Part shown: piece by piece, positions 26,477-35,402 of the stretch | How positions within the stretch are numbered: the stretch's first letter is position 1 | How the letters are laid out: the number at the start of each line of letters is the position of its first letter | From: Variovorax sp. J22G73 | Lineage (GTDB): Bacteria > Pseudomonadota > Gammaproteobacteria > Burkholderiales > Burkholderiaceae_C | NCBI RefSeq assembly: GCF_030317035.1 | Contig: NZ_JASZYK010000006.1 | Location: 248,001-312,000, forward strand | Length of the DNA stretch: 64,000 bases | Direction of reading: 5' to 3' | Notes under the pieces: model-generated | What the model was told of the DNA's origin: nothing | Seen by the model: the letters and a program-made list of their open reading frames with translations, nothing else | Databases searched by the model: none | Made by a program: the position numbers and the translations under genes

Positions 26477-27511
26477 CTAGGGAGCCCGGGGCGGGGGGGC
26501 CATGCGGGAGGCGGCCGCAGGGGCCGCAGGGGCCGGCACGTCCCTCGGCAAGGGTTCACCTGGCGCCCGTTCGCGCGCCGGCAAGGTCACCCACCACGCC
26601 GCACCCGCGATCAGCAGGCCGCCGGCCCAACCCCACGGCCCGATGCGTTCGCCGAAGCCGTACACCGCGATCAGCGCGCCGAACACCGGCTCGCTGCCCA
26701 TCAGCAGCGACACGCGGCTCGGGCTCGCGCGCGAAGCCGCGTGGTTCTGCGCGAAGAAGGCGAACACGGTGCACAGCAGCACCAGGTAGGCCATGCCCCA
26801 CCAGAAAGAAGCCGTGGCGGGCGGCATCTGCCAGGCGCCGTCGGCCGGCGCGGCCAGCAGCGACAGCGCCGCCGCGCCCAGCGCCATCACGCCTGCCTGC
26901 ACCGCCGTGAGCGTCAGCGCCGGCAGCGTGTGGCGGCCGGCCAGCCGCCGCGTCATGCAGACCATCACCGCGCGCAGGACGGCGGCGACCACCATCAAGG
27001 CGTCGCCCCAGTTCACGGACATGGCGGCGGGTGAAGCGATCGATGCGGTCGATGCGATCGATGCAGCCGATGTCGCCGACAACATCCCCGCGCCCAACGC
27101 CGACAGGCCCGCCGCCCAGAACACGCGCCGCGCCGGCCGCTGGCCCAGCAGCCACCATTCGACGAAGGGCGTGAACGCCACGCACAGGCTGATGAGAAAG
27201 GCCGCGTTGCTGGCCGTGGTGAGCGACACGCCGAATGTCTCGCACACGAAGATGGCCAGCAGGTTGGCGCCCAGCAGCCCGCCCACCGCCAGCCCCTGGC
27301 GCCACGCCGCGGTGAACAGCGGCCGCAGCGCCGGCAGCAGCACCACGAAGGTCAGCCCGAAGCGCAGCGCGATGAACTCCAGCACCGGCAGCTGCTGCGT
27401 CGCCTGCTTGGCCACCGCATAGCTGCCGCCCCACACCGCGGCCACCAGCAGCAGCATGAGTTCGGCCATCCCGATACCGGCCCCGATGCCGGACCATCGC
27501 CTCGACGCCAT
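26477..27511 (-). CDS. EamA/DMT-family transporter
   Basis: Inner-membrane protein of 344 residues with ten hydrophobic helices in two EamA repeats (LLLVAAVWGGSYAVAKQA and the second half around LLCTVFAFFAQNHAASR). Family members export amino acids or metabolites. The loop between helices contains a GATCGATGC-type tandem repeat (about 27038-27075) that gives a Ser/Ala/Ile-rich insertion. The start at 27511 has a GGGGG run upstream; a later ATG at 27469 is possible. The divergent LysR gene may regulate it. Confidence 0.85.
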   Translation of the reverse strand: MASRRWSGIGAGIGMAELMLLLVAAVWGGSYAVAKQATQQLPVLEFIALRFGLTFVVLLPALRPLFTAAWRQGLAVGGLLGANLLAIFVCETFGVSLTTASNAAFLISLCVAFTPFVEWWLLGQRPARRVFWAAGLSALGAGMLSATSAASIASTASIASPAAMSVNWGDALMVVAAVLRAVMVCMTRRLAGRHTLPALTLTAVQAGVMALGAAALSLLAAPADGAWQMPPATASFWWGMAYLVLLCTVFAFFAQNHAASRASPSRVSLLMGSEPVFGALIAVYGFGERIGPWGWAGGLLIAGAAWWVTLPARERAPGEPLPRDVPAPAAPAAASRMAPPPRAP

Positions 27512-27643
27512 ACTGTGCCCCCGCTTCACGAACAACAAACAAGGGCTGGATTGTTCGGGGCATCGCACAGGCCGGGTAGCCGTCGGCCGGAACAGGACCA
27601 TTGCGTGGTGGGAACGAATTCATTTCTCAAGGTGCTGCCGGAG

Positions 27644-28534
27644 ATGGTGACCTTCTTGCGGGTCGCCGAGCTGGGCAGCTTCTCGGCGGCGGCCGAGCTG
27701 CTGGGCATGACGCCCTCGGCCGCGAGCCGGCAGGTGAAGCGGCTCGAAAAGGAAATAGGCGTGCAGCTGCTGCAGCGCACCACGCGCCAGCTGCGCCTGA
27801 CCGAGCCCGGCGCCGAAGCCTTCGCCCGCTGCCGCGAGCTGGTGCAGGCGGCGCAGGGCGCGATGGACATCGGCCCGCAGTTCGCGAGCAAGCCCGCGGG
27901 GCTGGTGCGCATCAGCGCGCCGAAGGCCTTCGCGCGGCGCGTGCTGCACCCGCACCTGCTCGAGTTCCTGCGGCGCTACCCGGAGGTGGACGTGCAACTG
28001 GTCGTGGCCGACCGCGACGTCGACCCGATCCGCGAGGGCGTCGACCTGGTGGTGCGGCTCACCACCGAGCCGCCCGAAGGGCTGGTCGCGCGGCGGCTGA
28101 TGGCGGTGGAACACATCCTGTGCGCCACGCCGGCCTACCTGGCGCGGCACCCGGCCATCGCGCAGCCGGACGACCTGCTGGCGCACAGCTGCCTGTCGCT
28201 GGGCGAGCACGAGCGCGACAACCACTGGCGCTTTCGCAAGGATGAGCAAGCAACCCAGGCCGAGGTCGAAGTCGTGGTGCGCGGGCGCTACATCTGCAAC
28301 CACAGCGAGGTGCGGCTCGAAGGCGCGCTGGCCGGCCTGGGCGTGGCCTGCGTGCCGGCGTTCATGGCGCGCGAGGCGCTGGACGCGGGGCAGGTGGTGC
28401 GCGTGCTGGCCGACTGGGAGTTCCAGGGCAACTACCACGGGCATGCCTACATCCTGTACCCGCCCAACCGCTTCGCGGCACCCAAGTGCCGGGCGCTGGT
28501 CGACCACCTGCTCGCGGCGACAGGCGACCAGTGA
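27644..28534 (+). CDS. LysR-family transcriptional regulator
   Basis: Regulator of about 296 residues with the LysR winged helix (FLRVAELGSFSAAAELLG and TPSAASRQVKRLEKEIG). The effector domain resembles the CrgA/AaeR branch (KPAGLVRISAPKAFARR). Two starts are possible: the ATG at 27644 chosen here, and a GTG at 27605 that adds 13 residues; family alignments allow either. It is divergent from the EamA transporter, which is therefore its most likely target. Confidence 0.88.
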   Translation: MVTFLRVAELGSFSAAAELLGMTPSAASRQVKRLEKEIGVQLLQRTTRQLRLTEPGAEAFARCRELVQAAQGAMDIGPQFASKPAGLVRISAPKAFARRVLHPHLLEFLRRYPEVDVQLVVADRDVDPIREGVDLVVRLTTEPPEGLVARRLMAVEHILCATPAYLARHPAIAQPDDLLAHSCLSLGEHERDNHWRFRKDEQATQAEVEVVVRGRYICNHSEVRLEGALAGLGVACVPAFMAREALDAGQVVRVLADWEFQGNYHGHAYILYPPNRFAAPKCRALVDHLLAATGDQ

Positions 28535-28555
28535 GGCCGCGGCGGCGGCGCCCGC

Positions 28556-29332
28556 TCAGTGCTTCTTCATCAACACGCGCACCGCCTCGGGCAGCGAGTT
28601 GACCTGCGGCATGAAGTGGTCGAGCAGCGCGCCCAGCGCCACCGCGCAGACCACCGCGCCCAGCAGCGGCTTCCAGGTGAGCCGCACGGCGGCCATGAGC
28701 CAGCCCTCGCGCGCCACGCGCACCGCGGCGCGCGCCGACACATACGAGAACGCGACCTCGATGGCCACGGCCAGCAGCGCGTCCCAGCTGAAGTACAGCA
28801 GCACCAGCGAGCCCGCGCCCAGCACCACGGCCGTGCAGATCAGGAAGATGGCGACCACCGGCACCACGATGACGGCGCCCTCGTCGGCGCCGGCGGCCAC
28901 GTCGAGCGCGCCGCTGGCCACGTCGGAGAGGCCGCCGCCTTCACCGCTGCTTCCACCACCGCCGCCGCTTTCACCGACGCTCGCTTGGCTGTGCGATCCA
29001 CCACCGCGTCCGCCACCGCGCCCACCGCCGAAATCCAGGTCGGGCACGTCGACGTCGATTTCCAGTTCGCGCCCCTGCACCAGCCGGTTCGCCCACCAGC
29101 GCAGCACCAGCAGATAGCCGAGGTAGCCCACGCCCAGCGTGAGCAGGTAGCGCACGGCCAGCGAATCGACGTGCAGCAGGTGCATCTGCAGCGCCGACAC
29201 GCACCACATCAGCAGCAGCGTGAAACTCCCGATGAGGATGCCGTGCGTGCGCAGGCTGTGGTTGCGGTGCAGGTCGCGCTCGAGCTGCGTTTCCCAAAGG
29301 CGCACGGAGCGCCAGTTGGACAGGATCTTCAT
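28556..29332 (-). CDS. Membrane protein with Gly-rich linker, unknown function
   Basis: Protein of 258 residues with two N-terminal hydrophobic segments (about residues 30-50 and 60-78), a low-complexity Gly/Ser-rich cytoplasmic linker (about residues 103-132), and two or three further membrane segments. No enzymatic motif is seen. The linker is encoded by CCGCC-type repeats around 28925-29035. It is adjacent to alr on the same strand, separated by a 12-bp tandem repeat array. Confidence 0.75.
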   Translation of the reverse strand: MKILSNWRSVRLWETQLERDLHRNHSLRTHGILIGSFTLLLMWCVSALQMHLLHVDSLAVRYLLTLGVGYLGYLLVLRWWANRLVQGRELEIDVDVPDLDFGGGRGGGRGGGSHSQASVGESGGGGGSSGEGGGLSDVASGALDVAAGADEGAVIVVPVVAIFLICTAVVLGAGSLVLLYFSWDALLAVAIEVAFSYVSARAAVRVAREGWLMAAVRLTWKPLLGAVVCAVALGALLDHFMPQVNSLPEAVRVLMKKH

Positions 29333-29361
29333 TCGTCTGTCGTACGAACGGCCGGTCGCGC

Positions 29362-29409
29362 GGTCATTCGCACGGTAATTCGCGGGGTCATTCGCCCGGT
29401 CATTCGCTT
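29362..29409. repeat. Four 12-bp tandem repeats at the alr stop
   Basis: Four head-to-tail copies of a 12-mer (GGTCATTCGCNN, with one A for C change in the second copy) lie between alr and the membrane-protein gene. The last copy overlaps the final codons and stop of alr. The unit is a multiple of three, so expansion could extend or shift the alr C-terminus without breaking the frame. Confidence 0.8.
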
Positions 29410-30500
29410 TCGGCGGGCGCGAACGGCACGCGCTGCGCCACGGCGCACATGAGCTCGTAGCCGACGGTGCCTGCCGCGCGGGCGACCTCGTCGATGGGCA
29501 GCACGGCGCCGGTGCTGGCGGACTTGCCCCACAGCGTGACCTCGCTGCCGAACCTGGCGTCCGGCACGCCGGTGAGGTCGACGGTGATCATGTCCATGCT
29601 CACGCGCCCGACCATGCGGGTGCGCACGCCGTTCACCAGCACCGGCGTGCCGGTGGTGCAGTGGCGCGGGTAGCCGTCGGCGTAGCCCACCGCGGCCACG
29701 CCGATGGTGAGCGGGCCCTCGGCCGTGAAGTTGGAGCCGTAGCCGATGGTGTCGCCCGCCTTCAGCGTCTGCACCGAGATGAGCTGGGTCGACAGGGTTT
29801 GCGTCGGCTGCAGCTGCCAGTGGGCGGCGTCGTGCTCGGGGTAGTCGGGGGCGCTGCCGTACAGCACGATGCCCGGGCGCACCCAGTCGCCGCGGGTCTG
29901 TTCGGCATGGCGCAGGGTGGCGGCGCTGTTGGCGATGGAGCGTTCGCCCGGCAGGTCGCGCGTGGCGCGCTCGAAGGCCTCGAGCTGGTGGGCGATGCCG
30001 CGCGCGCCGTCGGCGTCGCTGAAATGGGTCATGAGCGAGATCTCGTCGACCTGGGTCAGCGCGTTCAGCCGCGTCCAGGCCGAGCCGAAGCGCTCGGGCG
30101 TGAAGCCCAGGCGGTTCATGCCGGAGTTCATCTTCAGGAACACGCGCTGCGGCTTGAGCGTCTTGTGGGCGGCGAGCATGTCGATCTGCTCGTCGCAGTG
30201 CACGCTGTGCCACAGGTCCAGGCGCGAGCACAGCTCCAGGTCGCGCGCGTCGAACACGCCTTCGAGCAGCAGCACCGGGCCGCGCCAGCCCAGGGCGCGC
30301 ACGCGCTCGGCCTCGGCCAGGTCGAGCAGCGCGAAGCCGTCGGCGCCGCGCAGGCCCTCATAGACCCGCTCGATGCCATGGCCATAGGCGTTGGCCTTCA
30401 CCACCGCCCAGACCCGGGCGTCGAGGGCCGAGCGGCGCACGCGCTCGAGGTTGTGACGCAGGGCGGCGGTATGGACGGTGGCAAGAATGGGGCGCGGCAT
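29400..30500 (-). CDS. alr: Alanine racemase
   Basis: PLP-dependent fold-type III racemase of 366 residues that makes D-alanine for peptidoglycan. The PLP Lys35 lies in VVKANAYGHG, and the second catalytic base Tyr in TIGYGSNF. The other family marks, LKMNSGMNRLGF and GRVSMDMITVDLT, are present. The ATG at 30500 gives the standard N-terminus (MPRPILATV); the frame is open to 30545. The C-terminus ends inside a short tandem repeat. It is divergent from lplT. Confidence 0.95.
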   Translation of the reverse strand: MPRPILATVHTAALRHNLERVRRSALDARVWAVVKANAYGHGIERVYEGLRGADGFALLDLAEAERVRALGWRGPVLLLEGVFDARDLELCSRLDLWHSVHCDEQIDMLAAHKTLKPQRVFLKMNSGMNRLGFTPERFGSAWTRLNALTQVDEISLMTHFSDADGARGIAHQLEAFERATRDLPGERSIANSAATLRHAEQTRGDWVRPGIVLYGSAPDYPEHDAAHWQLQPTQTLSTQLISVQTLKAGDTIGYGSNFTAEGPLTIGVAAVGYADGYPRHCTTGTPVLVNGVRTRMVGRVSMDMITVDLTGVPDARFGSEVTLWGKSASTGAVLPIDEVARAAGTVGYELMCAVAQRVPFAPAESE

Positions 30501-30678
30501 GGGGACTCTGCAGGCTTGGAGAAAATGCAGACCACGTTTTAGCATCTTCGGGAATGGGGTCGAACACCGTGGGGCTGCCTAATTTGACGTCGCACCCCCA
30601 TGCTATAACCGCCCATTCGCCCACGACGCGACACTTTTTCACTACCGCCAGCAGACCCTCTGGCCAGCCAGCCCATCG

Positions 30679-31983
30679 ATGAAGCGCGGTTTCTACACGA
30701 TCATGTCGGCCCAGTTCTTTTCGTCACTGGCCGACCAAGCGCTTTTCGTTGTTGCCGTCGACCTCATGCGAAGTTCGGGCGCGCCCGAATGGCAGCGCGC
30801 GGCGCTGGTGCCGATCTTCGCGGTCTTCTATGTGGTGCTGGCCCCGCTGGTGGGCGCCTTCGCCGACGCCTTGCCCAAGGGCAAGGTCATGTTCATCAGC
30901 AACGCCATCAAGGTGATCGGCTGCCTGATGATGCTGTTCGGCTCGCACCCGCTGCTGTCTTATTCCATCGTGGGGCTGGGCGCGGCGGCGTATTCGCCGG
31001 CCAAGTACGGCATCCTCACCGAGCTGCTGCCGGCCTCGCAACTTGTGAAGGCCAACGGCTGGATCGAGGGCCTGACCATCGCTTCCATCCTGCTGGGCAT
31101 CGTGCTCGGCGGCACGCTGGTGGGGCATGCGGTGTCGAGCAAGCTGCTGGCCTTCGACTTCCCGCTGATCGACACCGGCATCAATTCGCCGGCCGAGGCG
31201 GCCATCACCGTGCTGATCTTCGTGTACGCGCTGGCGGCCTGGTTCAACACCCGCATTCCGCACACCGGCGTGGAAATGCGCCCGCTGCGCTCCAACCCCG
31301 AGCACGGCCTGGCGCGCAACATCGTGGCGCTGCTGCCCGACTTCTGGCACTGCAACTCGCGCCTGTGGCGTGACCGCCTGGGCCAGATCTCGCTGGCCAC
31401 CACCACGCTGTTCTGGGGCGCGGGCGGCAACCTGAAATACATCGTGCTGGCCTGGGCCTCGCTGGCGCTGGGCTACAACACCACCCAGGCCTCGGCGCTC
31501 ACCGGCGTGGTGACCATCGGCACGGCCGTGGGCGCCATCGTCGCGTCGATGCGCATGCGCCTGGACATGGCCACCCGCGTGATCCCCATGGGCATCGCGA
31601 TGGGGCTGATGGTGATCTGCATGAACTTCATCGGCAACGTGTGGCTGGCGGTGCCGTTCCTGATCATCCTGGGCGGCCTGGGCGGCTTCCTGGTGGTGCC
31701 GATGAACGCGCTGCTGCAGCACCGCGGCCACAACCTGATGGGCGCGGGCCGCTCCATTGCCGTGCAGAACTTCAACGAGCAGGCCTGCATTCTTCTGCTG
31801 GGCGGCTTCTACAGCGTGTGCACGGGCCTGGGCCTGTCGGCCTACGGCGCCATCAGCGCCTTCGGCCTGGTGGTGGCGGGCTGCATGTGGCTCATCAAGC
31901 GCTGGCACGAGAACAACCTGAAGAAGTACCCCGAAGAAGTGGAACACCTGCTGGCTATCGCCCGCAGCGACAAGCACCACTGA
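30679..31983 (+). CDS. lplT: Lysophospholipid transporter LplT
   Basis: MFS-type inner-membrane flippase of 434 residues that moves lysophospholipids inward for re-acylation. The N-terminus (MKRGFYTIMSAQFFSSLADQALFVVAV), the YSPAKYGILTELLP loop and the PMNALLQHRGH and SIAVQNFNEQ motifs are characteristic. In enterobacteria it pairs with aas; here the acyltransferase partner is not adjacent and an EamA transporter follows. Confidence 0.94.
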   Translation: MKRGFYTIMSAQFFSSLADQALFVVAVDLMRSSGAPEWQRAALVPIFAVFYVVLAPLVGAFADALPKGKVMFISNAIKVIGCLMMLFGSHPLLSYSIVGLGAAAYSPAKYGILTELLPASQLVKANGWIEGLTIASILLGIVLGGTLVGHAVSSKLLAFDFPLIDTGINSPAEAAITVLIFVYALAAWFNTRIPHTGVEMRPLRSNPEHGLARNIVALLPDFWHCNSRLWRDRLGQISLATTTLFWGAGGNLKYIVLAWASLALGYNTTQASALTGVVTIGTAVGAIVASMRMRLDMATRVIPMGIAMGLMVICMNFIGNVWLAVPFLIILGGLGGFLVVPMNALLQHRGHNLMGAGRSIAVQNFNEQACILLLGGFYSVCTGLGLSAYGAISAFGLVVAGCMWLIKRWHENNLKKYPEEVEHLLAIARSDKHH

Positions 31984-32085
31984 CGCCGCGCGACCGCGTG
32001 ACCACGCGATCTTGTGAGTAACGGGGCCGGCGCGCCCCGGCGTTCCGCCACCCGCGTCCGCCCTTGCCTCCTGTTTCAACGCCTC

Positions 32086-33003
32086 ATGCCCGCGCTCGCC
32101 CTCGTCTTCAACGCCTTCGTCTGGGGCCTGTCGTGGTTCCCGTTCCGCCAGCTCGCGGGCCACGGCCTGCACCCGCTGTGGACCACCTGCCTGATCTACC
32201 TGGCCATCGCGGCCGTGATGGGCCTGGTGCGCCGGCATGCCTGGAAAAGCTTCGCGGCGTTCCCGATGCTGGTGGCCCTGGGCCTGGCGGCGGGCTTCAC
32301 CAACGTGGGCTTCAACTGGGCCGCGACCCAGGGCGACGTGGTGCGCGTGGTGCTGTTGTTCTACCTGATGCCGCTGTGGAACGTGCTGCTGGCCTGGCTG
32401 CTGCTGGGCGAGCGCCCCACCGGCGGCGCGCTGGCCCGGGTGGCGCTGGCGCTGGCGGGCGTGGTGGTGGTGCTGAAAGCGCCCGGCACCGACTGGCCCG
32501 TGCCCTCGAGCCTGCCCGACTGGCTGGGCGTGGCGGCGGGCTTCAGCTTTGCGCTGACCAACATCACGCTGCGCCATCTGCGCCAGGCCCCGGGCGAATC
32601 GCGCGCGCTGGCCATGTTCTGCGGCTGCGCGGTGGTGGGCGGCGCCACGGCGCTGGTCGGCACCGGCATGGGCGGCATCGCCTCGCCGCTGCTGGCCACG
32701 CCCGGCTGGCTCGGCTGGGCCGTGCTGCTGGGCAGCGGCTTCATCGTGGCCAACGTGTGCCTGCAGTACGGCGCGGCGCGGCTCACGTCGGGCGCGGCCT
32801 CGGTGATCATGCTGTCGGAGGTGCTGTTCGCCGCCGTGTCGTCGGTGGCGCTGGGCGCGGCCACCATGGACGCGCGCATCCTCGTGGGCGGCGCGCTGAT
32901 CGTGGCCGGCGCCGTGTGGTCGGCCTGCGCCGGGTTTGCGCGAACGCCCGTGCAGGGCGATGATCGCGGCTCCAGCGGGTCCAACGCCACCGCAGCCCAC
33001 TGA
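32086..33003 (+). CDS. EamA/DMT-family transporter
   Basis: Inner-membrane protein of 305 residues with ten helices in two repeats. The start motif LVFNAFVWGLSWFPFRQL and the second-repeat tail VIMLSEVLFAAVSSVALG are typical of the drug/metabolite transporter superfamily. The ATG at 32086 was chosen because the preceding 24 codons are Arg/Pro-rich intergenic sequence. It lies 10 bp before the glutathione peroxidase gene. The substrate is unknown. Confidence 0.87.
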   Translation: MPALALVFNAFVWGLSWFPFRQLAGHGLHPLWTTCLIYLAIAAVMGLVRRHAWKSFAAFPMLVALGLAAGFTNVGFNWAATQGDVVRVVLLFYLMPLWNVLLAWLLLGERPTGGALARVALALAGVVVVLKAPGTDWPVPSSLPDWLGVAAGFSFALTNITLRHLRQAPGESRALAMFCGCAVVGGATALVGTGMGGIASPLLATPGWLGWAVLLGSGFIVANVCLQYGAARLTSGAASVIMLSEVLFAAVSSVALGAATMDARILVGGALIVAGAVWSACAGFARTPVQGDDRGSSGSNATAAH

Positions 33004-33013
33004 GGACACTTCC

Positions 33014-33505
33014 ATGACCAGCGTCTACGACTTCGAGGCCAACCAGATCGACGGCAAGCCCGTGCAGCTTTCCGCCTTCAAGGGCCGCGTGCTGCTGATC
33101 GTGAACACCGCCAGCAAGTGCGGCTTCACGCCGCAGTTCGCCGGGCTGGAGGCGCTGCACGAGAAGTACGCCGACCAGGGCCTCACGGTGCTGGGTTTTC
33201 CGTCGAACCAGTTCGGCGCGCAGGACCCGGGCAGCAACGAGGAAATCGGCGCCTTCTGCACCAAGAACTACGGCGTGAGCTTTCCGATGATGGAGAAGAT
33301 CGACGTCAACGGCGGCAACGCCGCGCCGCTGTACCGGTGGCTCACCAAGGAAAAGCCGGGCCTGCTGGGCAGCACGGCCATCAAGTGGAACTTCACCAAG
33401 TTCCTGGTGGGGCGCGACGGCGCGGTGCTCAAGCGCTATGCGCCGCTGGACACGCCGGCCTCGCTGACGCGCGACGTCGAAGCCGCGCTGGCCGCTGCGG
33501 CCTGA
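33014..33505 (+). CDS. Glutathione peroxidase family protein
   Basis: Thiol peroxidase of 163 residues of the BtuE/GPx family. The peroxidatic Cys36 lies in VNTASKCGFTP, the Gln of the active-site triad in FPSNQFGAQDPG, and the Trp-Asn pair in IKWNFTKFLV. It reduces peroxides using thioredoxin or glutathione. The ATG at 33014 follows a GAGGACA purine run. It is probably co-transcribed with the upstream EamA gene. Confidence 0.93.
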   Translation: MTSVYDFEANQIDGKPVQLSAFKGRVLLIVNTASKCGFTPQFAGLEALHEKYADQGLTVLGFPSNQFGAQDPGSNEEIGAFCTKNYGVSFPMMEKIDVNGGNAAPLYRWLTKEKPGLLGSTAIKWNFTKFLVGRDGAVLKRYAPLDTPASLTRDVEAALAAAA

Positions 33506-33506
33506 A

Positions 33507-33523
33507 AAAGCCGCCGCGGCTTT
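33507..33523. terminator. Short hairpin between convergent genes
   Basis: A perfect 6-bp stem (AAAGCC ... GGCTTT) with a 5-base loop lies directly after the glutathione peroxidase stop and before the convergent secreted-protein gene. The short T run inside the second arm makes it a weak, possibly bidirectional terminator. Confidence 0.45.
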
Positions 33524-33535
33524 GCAGCCGCGTTC

Positions 33536-33973
33536 TCAGAACCTGAAGTCCGCCGTCTTCGAACCACTGCCGACCGTCACGGTCTGGCTCTTGGCCGCGC
33601 CGCCGGGCATGGCGGCATCGATCACGTACTTGCCGGCCGGCAGGTCGACCAGGCACACCGGCCCGTTCGCGCGGAACGCCAGCGCGGCGGCGTTGTTGGC
33701 GTCGCCGCCCTTGATGGTCACGTCGACATTCGCCAGGTAGGCGCCGTCGGCGCGGGCGAACAGCAGCGACAGCGGATGTTCCTTCATGGCCGCGCGCATG
33801 GCGCCCGATTCGTCGGAGCCGATGCCGCCGCACACGTAGCGCGCGGCGCCCGCGCCCTGCCAGGGCGGCATGGCGCCTTGCGCCTGCGCGGCCACCGCGC
33901 CGGCGACACATGCGCCAGCCAGCAGCGTGCGCCGCAGCGCGGGAGAAACGAGAGAGGCGAGAACACGGGACAT
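33536..33973 (-). CDS. Secreted protein of unknown function
   Basis: Protein of 145 residues with a cleavable signal peptide (AGACVAGAVAAQAQ, about residues 18-31). The mature part has one Cys pair (YVCGGIG and GPVCLVDLP) that could form a disulfide, and a C-terminal beta-rich domain with GKYVIDAAMPGG resembling a carboxypeptidase-regulatory-like or Ig-type fold. The function is unknown. The ATG at 33973 is preferred over 34006 because it gives a compact signal peptide. Confidence 0.75.
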   Translation of the reverse strand: MSRVLASLVSPALRRTLLAGACVAGAVAAQAQGAMPPWQGAGAARYVCGGIGSDESGAMRAAMKEHPLSLLFARADGAYLANVDVTIKGGDANNAAALAFRANGPVCLVDLPAGKYVIDAAMPGGAAKSQTVTVGSGSKTADFRF

Positions 33974-34131
33974 GGCACAGGCTCCTTGCAGATACGGTGC
34001 AGCCATGATGCGCCGCCAAGCGCCTTCGCGCGAGTCGGACCGAACCCTCCCCCGCTGTGCGCCCAGGCCCCGAACGGAGGCCTGGAATCAGGCGCGGGAT
34101 CAGCCCTTCCGCCCTTCAGTCCCTCGGCCCC

Positions 34132-35361
34132 TCAGCCCTTCATCGCCGCGTCCAGCAGCTCCACCCAGTGCCGCACCGGCGTGTCGCCGCTGCCGCTTTG
34201 CAGGTGCGTGATGCAGCCGATGTTGGCCGACGCGATGGTGGTCGGCTGCAGCTGCTTCAGGTGCCCCAGCTTGCGGTCGCGCAGCGGATAGGCCAGCTCC
34301 GGCTGCAGCACCGAGTAGGTGCCGGCGGAGCCGCAGCACAGGTGCGATTCGTTCAGCGCCACGCGCACGTCGAAGCCCAGTGCGCGCAGGTGCGTCTCGA
34401 CGCCGCCGCGCAGCTTCTGGCCGTGCTGCAGGGTGCACGGCGGGTGGTAGGCGACCACGCCGGCGGGCGCCTTCACGCGCGCCTTCAGCGCGGGCACCAG
34501 GTCGGGCAGCAGCTCGCTCAGGTCGCGCGTGAGCTCGCTGATGCGCGCGGCCTTCAGCGCGTAGGCCGCGTCGTGCTGCAGCAGGTGGCCGTACTCGCGC
34601 ACCGTCACGCCGCAGCCGGATGCGTTCATGACGATGGCCTCGACCTCGTCGCGCTCGACCCAGGGCCACCACGCGTCGATGTTCGCGCGCATCTGCGCCT
34701 TGCCGCCTTCCTGGTCGTTCAGGTGGAACTTCACCGCGCCGCAGCAACCGGCCTCGGGCGCGAGCACCGCCTGGATGCCGGCGGCGTCGAGCACGCGCGC
34801 GGTGGCGCTGTTGATGTTGGGCATCATCGACGGCTGCACGCAGCCCGCGAGCATCAGCACCTTGCGCGCATGCGTGGCGGTGGGCCATGCGCCGGCCTCC
34901 TGCTTCGCGGGCACCTTGGCCTTCAGCGCCTCGGGCAGCAGGCCGCGCACGGCCTGGCCCAGCTTCATGGCGGGGCCGAAGAGCGGCGACGGCAGCCCTT
35001 CTTTCAACAGCCAGCGCTGCGCCGACTCCATCGCGGGGCGCGGCACCTTCTGGTCGACGATCTTGCGGCCGATGTCCACCAGGTTGCCGTACTGCACGCC
35101 GCTCGGGCAGGTGCTTTCGCAGTTGCGGCAGGTGAGGCAGCGGTCCAGGTGCAGCTGGGTGCTGCGCGTGGGCTGCTTGCCTTCGAGCACCTGCTTGATG
35201 AGGTAGATGCGCCCGCGCGGCCCGTCGAGCTCGTCGCCGAGCAGCTGGTACGTGGGGCAGGTGGCAGTGCAGAAGCCGCAGTGCACGCACTTGCGCAAAA
35301 TGGCTTCGGCCTCGCGGCCTTCGTCGGTGCCTTGGAATTCGGGGGCGAGCTCGGTTTGCAT
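34132..35361 (-). CDS. glcF: Glycolate oxidase iron-sulfur subunit
   Basis: Subunit of 409 residues of the membrane-associated glycolate dehydrogenase. Two ferredoxin-type cluster motifs are visible near the N-terminus (CVHCGFCTATCPTY and CLTCRNCESTCPSG). Two CCG domains typical of heterodisulfide-reductase-like proteins follow (EAGCCGAVKFH and ESHLCCGSAGTYS). It is the last gene of glcDEF; electrons from GlcD/GlcE pass to quinone through it. Confidence 0.95.
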   Translation of the reverse strand: MQTELAPEFQGTDEGREAEAILRKCVHCGFCTATCPTYQLLGDELDGPRGRIYLIKQVLEGKQPTRSTQLHLDRCLTCRNCESTCPSGVQYGNLVDIGRKIVDQKVPRPAMESAQRWLLKEGLPSPLFGPAMKLGQAVRGLLPEALKAKVPAKQEAGAWPTATHARKVLMLAGCVQPSMMPNINSATARVLDAAGIQAVLAPEAGCCGAVKFHLNDQEGGKAQMRANIDAWWPWVERDEVEAIVMNASGCGVTVREYGHLLQHDAAYALKAARISELTRDLSELLPDLVPALKARVKAPAGVVAYHPPCTLQHGQKLRGGVETHLRALGFDVRVALNESHLCCGSAGTYSVLQPELAYPLRDRKLGHLKQLQPTTIASANIGCITHLQSGSGDTPVRHWVELLDAAMKG

Positions 35362-35402
35362 GTCGGTTCTTCTGGGGGGTGCTGGTGGCGCTTGTGCTTG
35401 TT

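Noticed and set aside
30724..33015. A 763-residue minus-strand frame across lplT and the EamA gene
   Set aside because: It is antisense to clear transporter genes and is His/Gln/Ala-rich without motifs.
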